From Chelonoidis abingdonii (taxonomy: Eukaryota > Chordata > Testudines > Testudinidae): a stretch of DNA of 64,000 nucleotides. The notes below the pieces were generated by a model that worked only from the letters and a program-made list of their open reading frames with translations, searched no databases and had not been told where the DNA came from. A program made the position numbers and the translations under genes. The DNA is taken from contig NC_133772.1 in the NCBI RefSeq assembly GCF_003597395.2, positions 139,056,876 to 139,120,875 of the forward strand, read 5' to 3'. Shown piece by piece: positions 21,721 to 33,804 of the stretch (positions are counted from its first letter, which is position 1; the number at the start of each line of letters is the position of its first letter).

Positions 21721-24700
21721 CCAGTGAGTCGCTCTTCTACAGTCATTAATGTTGCCAATGTTCAGAACCAGGCTGTAACAAATCCATACCTGCCTGCTGT
21801 GCCTGAAGACACGTCAGAACGAAGAGTAAAGAGAAGATGCAATGATGCGATAATGCTCCAGTGCTTGCTCCTTAAAAGGCTCCTCGGATATGCAAATCTT
21901 CCTCCATCCACACATGGCAGTATCCGAGACCCCACTGTTACAGCACACAGCACATGGCGGGGCAGCTGTACCTGCATGAACTGGCACCTGGAATCTCCGC
22001 CTTGGTAGATTTTAGTGCATAAAGCAGAGACTGTCTGAGGAATAGAAATAAGAGAAGCATATTTATGATTTCATTCCACTGAGCTCCCTTCTGCTTGTAA
22101 ATAACCCTATTCACATCGAATGTTTATAGCTAAAAGCTTTGGTGTTCAGGAGCTGCAAATGACATCTCCACTGGGGAAGGAAACAACCTTCCTGACATAT
22201 GAAATATCTACTGTCTGCTTCTGAACTAGCAAGAAATATTTTATGAACTACTAAATGGCTATTAACATCTAATAGGAAGTTATGACTTTGACTGCTAATA
22301 GCACAGACAGGCCAGTCCCTTAGCCCAGCACAGGAGTTTGTAAAGAAGCAACACAGAGGGCCTCATTCTTTTGATTCAGAGAGTCTCTCACTGGGCTGCA
22401 TCTCCCTGAGTCACAGGCTGGCATCAGAACAGAATTGGGCCCATAGCCTCTCCCTCCTCTTCCTTCTGTAGGCCAGACCCTCACCACTTCTCACCTGATA
22501 CCTCTCTGCAACAACCTGCAAGTCGACCATTTCTGTCCCTGCTGCCAGGCACTGAGCAGATGCTCTAACAACCTGAGCACTCACTGCTCACAGAGAACAG
22601 TGGCACTGGACATCCCTTTCAACTGAGGAGCCCAAGGCCCCTAGAGAGCACTAATTGCACTAGCCCTGGTGCCGTGCCGTGTGTGTGTGTGACAGGCAAT
22701 GTGCTCCAGCAGGATCAGCAGAAGTGACAGCGTTCGCCCTGGCCCTGCTCTCCCATCTCTCGCCCTACTCCTGTGCAAATGCTGTTGTCAGACTCATCAC
22801 ACTTTCCTGCTACTCTGACCAGCTGCTCCCCTCCTGGGCTAGTGGGCTGCTCTCTCGCCTATATTCAATTCAATTCCCTCTCTCACCTCCAAGACAACTG
22901 TACCAGCCCTTGCCAATGGCTCCACCCCCCACGCCCCACTCCCGGTCTACCTGTCTCCTCTTGTCATGCTGGAATCCCAGCCTTTCCCTGTCTCCCACAG
23001 TCGCTGCCCTTCCCCTCACTCCTGGTGCCCAGTAAGGGCCCTGTGGATTGTTCTGTCAGCACATTGCTGCTCTAAGCATCCCTGAGGGTTTCCTGGCATC
23101 AGAAGCCCTGAGTAATGTGCAGCTGGTACAACCAGATCTACATCACCTCCCCCAGTCCTCCAGCACAGTGGGGCATGAGGGTGATAGCTGGCGCAGGCAG
23201 TCCCCACTGGAGCAATGACCCCTTGGGTGCTATCCAAAGCCAGTGTCACCTACAGGAGACCTGAGGCTGCTGTTGCTTGTGTCAGGGGCTGGGCTGCTGC
23301 CGGCTGTTCCAGGATCCTCGCAGAAAGTCACACATGCTGCCCAAGCCCTTTGGGGGCTCTACATGCTGCTCTTCTGACCGTGGTCTTTGCCTCCCAACTT
23401 CCTGTCACAGCCCATTCCAGCCCACACACTGGCAAGAGCCTCCAACTTCATGCAGACCAGCCTCCCTCCTCCTGGCCCCTGAGAACTCACCCGGCTGGAG
23501 AGGCATTCGCATGGCAGGAGCCATGCTCCATACTATGCAGCCATCCTAAAAGCCTTGGAACGGTCATCTTGTTGGAAGGGAGCAGGGGAAGCTGAGATAT
23601 GTCTGGTGTGTGTCATTGACTGTGCAGAACTTTGTATGCCCATGGCTGGAAACTGCAACATCCTGAAGAGCATGTACAGGGACTGGCTAATGCCCAAGGA
23701 AGAGAGGCTCTGTGCAGTTTGGGTGGAGAGCAACATGTAGACCTGGATCAATTGCGAATTATACAAACCCTTATTCGGGTTATGTAGGAATGTTTCCATG
23801 CCGTGTTTGACGGAAAACTCCATTAGAGAGGTGTCAATGGACTGCCAGCAGTGAATATTTATGGATAAATGGTGACATTCAATCAAGGAAATGGAAAGTG
23901 ACCCACTTCACTAAGTGGGATCGTCTGCAATGTAAAATGAAGAAATTACCTGGTTTCTTGCAAGTTTGTTTATTACCCCCCTAAATCTAAACAAAATAAG
24001 TCAGACTCCTTTATTGACCTGGCAAGATAACCAGGCAGACCTTTCAGCAGGAGCAGACCATCTGTGCACATAGTCTTCAAAATTATTTGCCCAGAAATGT
24101 AAAAACTAGAACTCCATGTAGCTAAGATCTCTCCTATTTGTCAGCTCTCGTAGTTTATTAGCACAACAGGTGATGAATATTACTGCTGTTGGAAAGTTCA
24201 CCCCACCTTCTCCCAGCCCCTGTATCAGCTCCCCACAGCAAACAAAAAAAAAACCCACACAAGGCAGGAAATCACTTTGTTTCTTCTACAATGTGAACAT
24301 AGTCACTTGAAGGTGGGAAGCCCTTTATTGGGGTCAGATAGCAACTTCTGAGCCTGGTGTCATGACTGCTGCAGCAAAGAGCACATGGAGCAGGGGACAG
24401 AGAGTTCAATAAAATAAGCAAGGTCGAGGGTGAGTGCATTGCTAAGAGCCAATGGAGGAGCATGCACCAGGACAGCACAGGGATAACTCCATATGGCTGC
24501 AGCAGCTTGGCTCTATAGTTCAGTGAAAAACAGAGCAAATGCGGAGAGACTTACTCAGTCTTTGCAATTTCTGTTTCCAGCCTGGTCTCGAGATTTTGAG
24601 CCCAGAAGGGTTCGGGTCTGTTCACATAAGTAGCTAGGTGCTCAGCTAAACTCACAAATATCCAAAGCTTGCTACTGTCTAGAGATGCACAATAGTTACA

Positions 24701-26204
24701 AGAGAAGTTCTTACTGGAGTGCTGTGCTAGGCTGGACAGAGAGGTCCTGCAGGGATGCTGGGGAGAAAGATTAGTGTGCAGCTTATTGTGTTGCTGGCAT
24801 TTAAATTTCCAAGAAAGCTGATTGCCGAGAAGGCCGAGTTCTGAAAGCGCTTTACCTACATATATATAAATAGATAACAAGATGCCAGGAGATGGCAATC
24901 AATATATTGTACAGTTCCTGGGATTTGTAGAGCCAATACAACTCCTTGTAATAGTGCTGGCAAATGGCTTCCTTTGTGCAGCTCTGAACAGGAGGACTTT
25001 ACCCTGCTAGCACCTGCTTTGTAAGGCATGTGATGTGATCTCAGCTGCTCCCACTAATGTATCTACAATCACAGCTGAGTCCAGCTGTCGGGGGTTCAGG
25101 ACGTTCTAGTTCTTTCAATATTGTAGAAGTTGGCAGCAGACGTTGGCATACATTAGCTGTACCACACGTGGTCTGGCCCATGGGAGAGATGCTTGTCAGA
25201 GACTCCGGTTGAGGAAATTAAAGATGACTTGGGGATGTCAAAGACAGTCTATTTTAAGAAAATGGCAGGTATTTCATGAAGTAAGGCCAGAATGTACTAA
25301 AATACGAACTGTGGAAGTAATGAATACTTCGGTGTTCACATGGCCTGTTTCCATGCCTTACCTGACTGCCACAATTCAAATAAATCAGCAACATTTTCCC
25401 CAAGCTCCCCTTAGTATATCCGAGTGCATCTGGTGTGAACCAGGAGTGGGAACACCACCAGTATCAGGGTCATGGCTGAGTGACCCATGGCTGAGTGAAA
25501 GCAGATATCCATTATCATGGGTCTGGTCATTGTGCTGTTATGCAGAGAGAACCAGGGGCAGAAGAACCAGGGGGTGCAATGGACATAATGTGGGGCCTGA
25601 CCTACGTTGCCACCCTGGAGTGTCTCCCTGTGACTGTGCACACGTACAGGGGGACGGAGATGAGAGAGGGACTCAGAGGGGCTTGAGTGGCCACTGCAGA
25701 GTCGGGGGTTGGGCCAGGGAGCAGGTCGGACCTCCCAGCCCACCCAGCAAGACTCAGCACCTATCCATGCAGAGCATGCAGCCAGCTCCCCCAATTCCTG
25801 ACACCGCAACCTGCCCCCTCTGCCCTGCTGCCCCCGACACTGCTCACTCCTCATGCAGAGCACATCTGCTCTGTCCTCCATTCACAATGAGCCTCTGCTG
25901 CCTCTGGAGCATAGTACAGTGTCTCCTGATGCAAGAGGAGCATTCCTAGTCCCCTGAAGGCACTGTCCAATTTCAGCTCATTCTTACTCTAGGATTCAGA
26001 AATATGGAGGCAAAGTTTGTAGTGAAGACATTAGGCTGCTGGCCTGGCTGAATGGCTTTGCAGAGCTTGCAAACTGTCTGAGAACATGACAGTTCAGAGG
26101 CTAGTGAGATGCCTGTGGCTCCAGGACACAGGAAGCAGTGAACTTACCCGGGATACAAGGAGCACTATTGGCTGCTTCGCAGGTGGAAGCCTTCTCCAAG
26201 GTTT
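21721..26204. other. Longest stretch without a recognised repeat
   Basis: About 4.5 kb with no transposon I can name. Short GT run at 22678-22691. 22440-23600 is C-rich with chance frames on both strands. The longest frame (25143-25949, 268 codons) overlaps a 156-codon minus frame, has no domain, and reads like untranslated GC-rich sequence. If the window has host exons, this is the likeliest place, but none shows itself. Confidence 0.45.
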
Positions 26205-26300
26205 GCTCTAGGAATGACTGGGGGGCAGGTCTCTGGTCAGTGCTATGCAGGATGTCAGCCTAGATGATCACAAAATCTGGCCTTAGCGTCTCTGAATCCA
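26205..26300 (+). mobile_element. CR1 3' tail fragment
   Basis: GCTCTAGGAATGACTGGGGG then GTCAGCCTAGATGATCACAA and TCTCTGAATCC matches the 3' end of the CR1 subfamily also seen at 33.2-33.32 kb. Confidence 0.7.
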
Positions 26301-27127
26301 AGCTGGTGCTATTAAAATAATTGGGGTTAATAAAGCCTAATCAATGAGAGATGGAGGGATTAGATCGTTAGGGAGCCTAGTCCAAGCTATCAATGTCCTC
26401 TTTCGCCCCCGGCCCCGCGCTTTATTTTGCCCTTACAATTGTACATTGATGTAAATCAGGAATAACTTCTCTGAAATCAATGGAGTTGCACCAGTGGAAA
26501 ATCAGTTGCTTTTGGCCCTTTGGAAATGATATGAGCATATCAGCCTTTACTGCTCTTCGGCTCCAAACGACACCAGCTAGCACCTGTGTGAACAGGCCCC
26601 ATGGAGCTAGCTGACTGGCTCTCTTGACAGCCCGTGCTCTGCCTCTTATGAGGATGATGACTCCTCATCCCCTTAGCTGGAGTTGTAGACCCTTCCGCTG
26701 CAGTCCGTCGGCCCATAGGAGGAAGTGTGAACAGCCACTGAACTTGGAGAGTCTCGAACTCTTGTCTCTCCAGAGCAGCAACAACTGGAGATGTGCAAAG
26801 CCTGCTACTCACTGAGCTCCACGTACATTGCTTAGAAATAGCTCATCTGCAACCTGCGCCTTTGGCTGGATCTGAAACACGAGACTTTCACAATCATCTC
26901 TTGTCTTCCTTCTCCCTCCTCAAGCTCCGGGCCTTTCGCCAGGCTGCCTCAGAGCCCTGACCCCTTCTCTTCATTTATTCTGCTCAAGTTGATCTTACGC
27001 TGCCCTGATCCTTCCTGGTTTCTCCTGCTCCTCTTTAAAACTCCCCTGGCTTCCCTGCACAGAAGTGAATAAGTGACAGCCGCTACCAAACCTACCAGCC
27101 CTGGCATCAAGGCCCACCCTCTCCCCC
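26301..27127. other. Unassigned spacer
   Basis: Contains a short CpG-rich motif near 26405 (CCCCCGGCCCCGCGC). No gene or repeat recognised. Confidence 0.4.
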
Positions 27128-28011
27128 TGTTAAAAGCATAAGTCCCAATTCTGAACCTTAGCGTCCAAAATGTGGGTGCCTGCATGAAACCTCCAAACTT
27201 AATTACCAGTTTAGATCTGATAGCGCTGCCACCAGACAGGAATTCCAGTGCCTGCCTCATTCTGGTCTCCCCAAAACCTTCCCTGGGGGACCCCAAGACT
27301 CAGATGCCCTGAGTCTACAACAAAGGGAAATAACCCCCTCCCCTTGTCTCCTCTTTATTTTCTCCCAGGCTTCCTCCTTGGATGGCCCTGGACGATCACC
27401 CTACTTCAATCCTTGAAATGCAAACACAGAGAGATCAAGTTTCTTTCACCCTCAGTCAGAGTCCCTGCAAAGGAAAGCTTTGCAACTCTGACACAAAGAG
27501 ATTTCCCTTCCCCTGTTTCCTTCCTCCCCACCAATTCCCTGGTGAGATCTAACTGGAAAAAATCCAACAGGTCTTAAAAGAAAGCTTTAATATAAAAGAA
27601 AGAAAAAGACATAAAATGATCTCTGTGTCAAAGTTGACAATATAGCAGGGTATTTGGCTTAAAGAAAAATGAATAAACAGCCTTATCCAAAAAGAAATAC
27701 AATTTAAACCATTCCAGCAACCTACACACATGTAAATAACAAAAACAATATAAAAACCTATTGTCTTCTACCTTTGTACTTACACTTGGAAACAGAAGGT
27801 TAGAAAATCTGAAGGTAGAGAGATCGTCTCTCAGAGCCGAGAGAGCGCTAGAGCAGAGACCCAGACAAAAGACACACACCCAAAAATTCCCTCCCTGAGC
27901 TTTGAAAAATCCGGTTTCCTGATTGGTCCTCTGGTCAGGTGTGTGGTTCCCTTTGTTAACCCTTTACAGGTAAAAGAAACATTAACCCTTAGTTCTATCT
28001 GTTTATAGACA
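27128..28011 (-). mobile_element. Solo LTR-A
   Basis: Plus-strand reading starts TGTTAAAAGCATAAG and ends GTTTATAGACA at 28011. Flanks CCCCC (27123-27127) and CCCAC (28012-28016) could be a 5-bp duplication with one change. Shares with the 31.4-kb copy the variant start GCATAAGTCCCAATTCTGAA, so those two form a subgroup. Confidence 0.82.
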
Positions 28012-28349
28012 CCCACCGCCCCCGGTAATTTTCAGTAGTACTTTTAGCCTTGTGGGCTGTGGCCTGGTCTTTATATCGATCGCCAAAGCTCCAGCAAGTT
28101 GTGGGACACATAAACAAGAATCCACCAGCTTGCAACATGGTCCTAACAAAACCCTTCCTTCTGGAATCGCAAGCTTTTGTTTCAGCACTGTAAAATATGA
28201 AGCTGACGTGCATATCCTGGCACCAAAATCGGGATGGTATGTCTTGTTTGGGCACATATTTGAAACTTGACTAGGAAACAGAGACATCCTTCAGTCAAAG
28301 AAAAGAGGAAAGTATTGACTGAATAAAGGAAGCCAAATTTATCAAAGAA
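28012..28349. other. Unassigned spacer
   Basis: No feature seen. Overlapping short frames only. Confidence 0.4.
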
Positions 28350-28403
28350 ACATTCTGCAATGTTAAGGAGTCCGGTGGCACCTAAGACTAACAGTTTATT
28401 TGG

Positions 28404-28440
28404 GCATAAGCTTTCGTGGGTAAAAAAACCCACTTCAGAT
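28404..28440 (-). ncRNA. Hammerhead-like core, left arm, with 3-base deletion
   Basis: On the minus strand: CUGA, then directly AGUGGGU...ACCCAC, GAAA, and an AGC-UUAU-GC hairpin. Compared with CUGAAGA-AGUGGG elsewhere, three bases of the conserved box are missing, so cleavage is unlikely. Confidence 0.6.
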
Positions 28441-28604
28441 GCATGGAGTGAAAATGACAGATGCAAGCATTGTTATACTGACACATGAAGAGAAGGGAGT
28501 TACCTCACAAGTGGAGAACCAGCGTTGACACAGCCAATTCGACAGGGTAGATGGAGTCCACTCCCATTGAGGAGGAGCTGTCAATTCCAGGAGAGGTAAA
28601 GCTT

Positions 28605-28955
28605 CACGTGTCATTATATATCTCCTGGGAGAGCAATACAGTGGTGCATAGACAATCCAGGAAGCTTTTGGACAGTGTAGGGAACAATTTCCTGGTGCAT
28701 GTGCTGGAGGAACCAACTAGGAGCAGAGCTCTTCTTGACTTGCTGCTCACAAATGGGGAAGAATTAGTAGAGGAAGCACAAGTGGATAGGAAACCTGGAA
28801 GGCAGTGCCATGAGATGGTCGAGTTCAGGCATCCCGAACAAAGGAAGAAAGGAGAGCAGCAGAATACGGACCCTGGACTTCAGAAAAGCAGACTTTGACT
28901 TCCTGAGGGAACTGATGGACAGGATCTCCTGGGAGAATAACATGAGGGGGAAATA
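28605..28955 (+). pseudogene. CR1 ORF2 fragment, end of the endonuclease domain
   Basis: Frame from 28551 reads NNFLVHVLEEPTRSRALLDL and [15 protein letters not shown], the well-conserved C-terminal part of the CR1 AP-type endonuclease, followed by EMVEFR. A frameshift near 28810 moves the reading to the next frame ([17 protein letters not shown]). It is broken off at about 28955 by the next Penelope fragment. Confidence 0.85.
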
Positions 28956-28956
28956 T

Positions 28957-29098
28957 CAGAGGGGTAGCTGTGTTAGTCTGGATCTGTATAAAGCGACAAA
29001 GAGACCTGTGGCACCTTATAAACTAACAGACGTATTGGAGCATAAGCTTTCGTGAATGAATGACATTCATCTGACGAAGTGAGTATTCACACACGAAA
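28957..29098. mobile_element. Penelope-like fragment with an inverted hammerhead junction
   Basis: Reads ATCAGAGGGGTAGCTGTG... CTAACAGACGTATTGGAGCATAAGCTTTCGTG, i.e. the minus-strand hammerhead 3' half, then through ATGAATGACATTCAT flips to the plus-strand hammerhead 5' half CTGACGA (29071-29077), a GTGAG stem and GAAA (29095-29098). Two half-ribozymes of opposite polarity therefore meet at a small palindrome. CR1 sequence follows at once. Confidence 0.7.
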
Positions 29099-29815
29099 GG
29101 GACCAAATGGCTAGACAGCAGTTCTCCAGAAAAGGACCTAGGGGTTATAGTGGACAAGAAGCTGGATATGAGTTGACAGTGTGACCTTGTTGCCAAAAGG
29201 CTAATGGCATTTTGGCTGTATAAGTGGGGGCATTGCAAGCAGATCGAGGGATTGGTCATTCGCTCTATTCGACATTGGTGACGCCCATCTGAAGTTCTGA
29301 GTCCAGTTTTGGGCATCCAACTACAAGAAGGATGTGGAAATTGAAAGAGTCCAGCAGAGGACACAAAAATGATTGGGGCTGAGAAGCCATGACTTATGAG
29401 AGAGGCTAAGGTAATTGGGATTGTTTAGTTCTGCAGAAGAGAGCGTGTGTGTGTGGGGGGGAAGAGGGATTTGATAGCTTCTTTCAACTACCTGAAAAGG
29501 GGTTCCAAAAAGCATTAATCTAGACTGTTCTCAGAGATATCAGATGACAGAACAAGGAATAATGGTCTCAAGTTGAAGTGAGGGAGGTTTGGGTTGGATA
29601 TTCGGAAAACCTTTTTCACCAGGAGGGTGGTGAAGCAGTGCGGAATGGGTTACCTAGGGAGGTGGTGGAATCTCCTTCCTTAGAAGTTTTTAAGGTGAGG
29701 CTTGACAAAGCCCTGGCTGGAATGATTTAGTTGGGGATTGATCCTGCTTTGAGCAGGGGGTTGGACTAGATGACCTCCTGAGGTCCCTTCCAACCCTGAT
29801 ATGCTATGATTCTAT
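29099..29815 (+). mobile_element. CR1 LINE 3' end
   Basis: Heavily frameshifted ORF2 C-terminus with recognisable DNA blocks (GAAAAGGACCTAGGGGTTATAG, ATGATTGGGGCTGAGAAGCC, AGTTTTTAAGGTGAGGCTTG) and the CR1 end CTATGATTCTAT at 29815. A GT run lies at 29446-29456. Frames are too broken to write as a protein. Confidence 0.88.
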
Positions 29816-29850
29816 ATAATGCCTGCATCTGTAGTTTTCACTCCATGCAT

Positions 29851-29890
29851 CTGAAGAAGTGAGGTTTTTTACTTACGAAGGCTTATGCCC
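29851..29890 (+). ncRNA. Hammerhead-like core, right arm
   Basis: CUGAAGA at 29851-29857, one extra A, stem II GUGAG/CUUAC (29859-29863 with 29872-29876, one G-U pair), then GAA-G instead of GAAA, and a GC-UUAU-GC hairpin followed by CC. The usual A15.1-U16.1 pair is here G-C. Better kept than the left arm but probably weak or inactive. Confidence 0.6.
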
Positions 29891-29991
29891 AAATAAATCT
29901 GTTAGTCTTTAAGGTGTCACTGGACTCCTTGTTGTTTTTGTGGATGCAAACTAACATGGCTACCCCCTGATACTTGACATTCTGCAATGTT

Positions 29992-31029
29992 GTTCTATCA
30001 GCAATAACTATTTTTGGCTTGTGTTCTCAGTCTGCCCTTCAATTTGTAGCCGGTGACTAGAGGTCACTGTTTCTTTGGAGGTTTTATGTGGCATCTTGAA
30101 ACACATTGGCTTAGTATTGGTTTATATGCTGTTCTGTTGGAGGAGTTTGTGAGACTCCTTCTGCTTTCTACTCCCTGGAATAGTTTTATAGCCTCTACAG
30201 ATGGTTAGGAATGCCAGGTGTAATATATGTTGAAAGTGTTTGTTTATTCTTATTTGAGTGCAGTTTTTGAGGTAGGTCTATCAGTTACTTAAAAGCCAGT
30301 TTAAGTTGGAGGAGGATGAATGAAAGTTAAATGGTCTGTACAATATTTATAGATGCTAAATATTTCATTTATTCTGTAATCTGCAGACTGTCTGAAATTG
30401 AAAAGTCTGGCTATTGCAGTGCATCTCTTTTGTTCTTGGAATGAGCTGTCGGTTATTGAAGCAAAGCTTCTGAAAATCTGATTTATGCCAACAGCCACCT
30501 TTAAAAAAAATCAACCTTTCATTAGGACTGAGCTATTGTGTAATTCCCAGACACAATTAATAGTGCCTTTGATATGCAGGGAGCTGCTCTGTATGTGTTC
30601 TCTGTGCTCAGTAGAAGATATAATGGTGCATGTAGAAAAACAATTGAAAGGGCAATCCTAAATGCTGACTTCAGTAGTGGAGAGTTACCTAACCAGCTAT
30701 CAGATCACGGTGTGTGTGTTTGTACAACTTCCTAAATCCCTCTCAGGACAGGATAAGAGCCCCTCATTAATTATTTTGCTCAGTTTTCTGCAGCAGCATT
30801 TGCTACATGGAGGTGCTTAAACCCCAGGCTTCACTGTGCTCATCTGTATCACATGCTGCAGAAAAAACCCTATCTAGTTCTGCTGTGAAAGGGCACCAAG
30901 CAGTTTGTATCCCATAAACCCAGGTTCACTTAAAGAAGCCCATTTCTCTTTGCTCCTAGTGAAGGAGTGATGGGTGCAAATGCATTCATACTCCTTAATC
31001 TGTATGTGAAAGATCTCCCTGCATGTGGC
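29992..31029. other. Unassigned, repeat-free DNA
   Basis: AT-rich and free of named repeats. 30540-30830 has CNE-like character (CATTAATTATTTTGCTC near 30766), but nothing decisive. Confidence 0.4.
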
Positions 31030-31413
31030 TCTGCTCCGTCCACCAATATCTCAGGGGGATGTTCAACAGAAGCTACTCAAGTTAGACATTTTGAAATCAG
31101 CAGGTACAGAGAACTTGCATCCAAGAGTTTTCAAAGAGCTGTCTGAGGTGCGTGCTGGACTGCTGATGTTGATTTTCAATAAGTTTTGGAGCACAGAGGA
31201 CATTCCAGAAAACTGGAAGAAAGCTAATGTGTCAATTTTTAAACTGAATAAATGAGTTGACCCGGTTACTTATTGGCTTGTCAGCCAGACAATGATCCCA
31301 GGCAAGCTAATGGAATGGCTGATACAGGACTTGAGAGTAGCCTTGGGAATAATGAAATGATTAGAAAACATGTCTTACAGTGACAGACTGAAAGAGCTTA
31401 GTCTATGCGGCTT

Positions 31414-32339
31414 TATCATAAGCATAAGTCCCAATTCTGAACCTTAGCGTCCAAAATGTGGGTACCTGCATGAACCCTCCAAGCTTAATTACCAGGTTGG
31501 ATCTGATAGCGCTGCCACCAGACAGGAATCAGTGCCTGCCTCACTCTGGTCTCCCCAAACCTTCCCTGGGGGACCCCAAGACTCAGATGCCCTGAGTCTT
31601 ACAACAAAGGGAAATAATCTACTTCCCTTCTCCCTCTTTACTTCCCCCCCGATTTTCCCGCCCTGGATACACTAGGAGATTTCCCTGCTTCCATTCCTTG
31701 AAACACAAACCCAGAGAGATTAAATGTCTCTCCCCCTCACCCAGAGGCTATGCAAATTCAAGCTTAGTCAATCTAACACAAAGGGATTTCCCCCTTCCCT
31801 GCTCCTTTCGTCCTTAGCCTTAACCAGAGAAAAAATCAAACAGGTCTAAAAAGAAAGCTTTTATATAAGACAAGAAAAAGACATAAAAAATGTCCTGTAC
31901 AAGATGACAATATTCGACTCCTGGGCCAATTGCTTAAAAAGAAAACAGAAGAAACAACCTTGTTCAAAAGAAATACAATTAAAACATCCAGCAACTCAAT
32001 ACATGACACACGACTAAAATCACTATCACACAAAACTAAAGAAGCCTATTAGTCCTTTTCTACCTTGTCACAGTCACTATCACCAACTGAAACCTGAAGA
32101 TTAGAAACCCCTGAAATAGAAAGAAGCACTCCTCAACAGCCAGAAAGAGCCACTGAAGAACAAAGAACGCACTACCGGCAACTCTAAAAAACATCCTCTC
32201 TTGGCCTGACCCTTCTGAATAAAAATCCGCAGTTCCGTATGATTGGCTAGCAGTCATCCATCCTGCAGGTGTTTGGTTCCCCGTGTAACCCTTTAACAGG
32301 TAAAAGAAACAGTAACGCTTTACTATCTGTTTTATGACA
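31414..32339 (-). mobile_element. Solo LTR-A with perfect 5-bp TSD inside CR1
   Basis: GGCTT at 31409-31413 and at 32340-32344 flank a copy running TATCATAAGCATAAG to TTTATGACA. Removing it restores continuous CR1 text (..TATGC-GGCTT-AACAAA..), which proves the order of insertion. This copy has more scattered single-base changes and small indels than its sister at 27128. Confidence 0.9.
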
Positions 32340-32559
32340 GGCTTAACAAAAAGAAAGGTAAGCGGGACTCATCCAAATCACAGTCTATAACCTAAATCAG
32401 GTACCAACAGCAAATGTGAAAAAATGGGACATGGGCTGGAGGTAAAGACAGTGGGCACTGAAACCATTAGCCACACATATAAGAAAAAAGAACCAAAAAT
32501 CCAGAACTATCTCCGTAAAAATAGGGACATACAAAGTCCGGTTTATATACCATAGTTGG

Positions 32560-33032
32560 AAAGACTCGAGATCAGCGGTCATCTAGCCACTAAATAACCA
32601 ACCTATCAAAGCAGGACCATAACACACCAAACTACACATCTATCCCAACACGGCTTTGTCCAAGCTTTACACTAACTTAAAAATCCCAGCAAGAATGGGA
32701 ATTCCGAGCATCCTACCTCCCTAAGGAACCATATACCAGATGACTTCACACCCCCCTCCTACTGTGAACCCAGAGTGTTTCCTAATACTCCAAAGCTCCT
32801 AAACCGCCGCACAGTTGCAACTTAACCATTGCTCCTTGTGCTGTCATCTGCCACTACTGAGAACAGACGAGCCCCATCCTCTTTGGAACCCCCTTTTCAG
32901 GTAGTTGAAGGCTCCGATCAAATCCCCCCTCATTCTTCTGTTCTGCAGACTAAACAATCCCAGTTCCCTCAGCCTCTCCACATAAGTCATGTGCTCCAGG
33001 CCCCTAATCATTTTTGTTGCCCTCCAACCTAC
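32560..33032 (-). mobile_element. CR1 3' end inserted in reverse
   Basis: Plus strand shows the reverse of the 7.2-kb CR1: CTTGTGCTGTCATCTGCCAC near 32838, GCAGACTAAACAATCCCAGT near 32947, CATTTTTGTTGCCCTCCAAC near 33009. 32560-32820 matches only loosely, with many substitutions, so the 3' border is approximate. Confidence 0.75.
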
Positions 33033-33320
33033 ATGGGGAATGAGCCCTTCAATCTAGCAGTCAAAGGTATCCCACAGTCCAATGGCTGGAAGTTGAAACA
33101 AGACAAAGACAGCCTGGAAATAAGGGGTAATTTTTGTTATGGTGAACGTAGTTGACTGTTGGCACAATTTACCCAGGGTCATGGTGCATTTTACATCACA
33201 ACTGGGTGTTTTCTAACATGTCTGCTCCAGGAATGACTGTGGGGTGGGGCTCTGCCCTGTGCTGTACAAGTCAGCCTGGGTGATCATCGTGGTGGCTTTG
33301 GGACCTGGAATCTATGAAAG

Positions 33321-33804
33321 AGCACAGGGGACTCTCAGCAGCTGCATAGCCTCTGGGGCTCCGTCTGTGAGGAGGGGAGGGCTGTCTATGTTCTCCCTGC
33401 TCTCATGCTCGGGGACCCCCATAAACACCCTGCAAGGTTCTTTTCAGGCTGGGAGGGTTCTCCCAAGAACAGGCTGCTGGGGGAGGTGTTGCTGAGCCAC
33501 TCTGTGAAGGAGCCAGGGCTGAGGAGCAGCAGGGGCCAGGAGATGGCAGGCAGGCACAGCCTCTGCCTATGGGTGAGTTTGTGTCTGTGAGTCATCCTTC
33601 AGGGCTCACAGCAGCCCTTTCCAAGGGCCTTCCCAGCCTGGGGACTGGGCCCTGGGCCCCACCTTGGGGGCTGGCAGCATGGAACTTGGGGGGCTGGGCT
33701 GAAGAGATGCCCACAAGAGCTGTGCAAATGGATACTCCCAGAGTCTGAAAGCAAATGAGAGGACAGTTCTGGAAGGGATTGCTGGGAGAGGGGGAGTCAG
33801 GGAG
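33321..33804. other. Unassigned GC-rich spacer
   Basis: No gene recognised. Opposed 61- and 69-codon frames here are shadows of GC-rich DNA. Confidence 0.4.

Larger units (their letters stand above)
28365..29976. mobile_element. Fold-back Penelope-like insertion with perfect 15-bp TSD, later hit by CR1
   Basis: ACATTCTGCAATGTT occurs at 28350-28364 and again at 29977-29991, bracketing a 1612-bp insertion. The left arm (28365 to about 28604) reads the Penelope-like terminal repeat in one direction and the right arm (29816-29976) reads it in the other, so the insertion is an inverted, fold-back form. Both arms hold a hammerhead core, on opposite strands. The left arm lacks about the first 50 bases that the right arm has (GGCTACCCCCTGATACTTG). 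CR1 sequence (28605-29815) lies between the arms. Confidence 0.8.
31030..33320 (+). mobile_element. CR1 LINE, split by LTR-A and by another CR1
   Basis: 31040-31330 encodes the N-terminal RT part: KLLKLDILKSAGTENLHPRV, FKELSEVRAGLLMLIFNKFW, ENWKKANVSIFK. The text then jumps to the 3' part (ACTGAAAGAGCTTAGTCTATG before the LTR, AGTCTATAACC after it), resumes at 33036 (CCTTCAATCTAGCAG) and ends GAATCTATGAAAG at 33320. Nested inside are LTR-A (31414-32339) and a minus CR1 (about 32560-33032). Internal RT sequence is missing, so two CR1 copies may be joined near 31330. Confidence 0.75.

Noticed and set aside
21511..22008. 165-codon frame
   Set aside because: Runs from a suspected LTR-like block into unrelated sequence; no domain.
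25143..25949. 268-codon open frame, the longest outside repeats
   Set aside because: No domain, overlaps a 156-codon minus frame, no splice or start context, and composition like neighbouring non-coding DNA.
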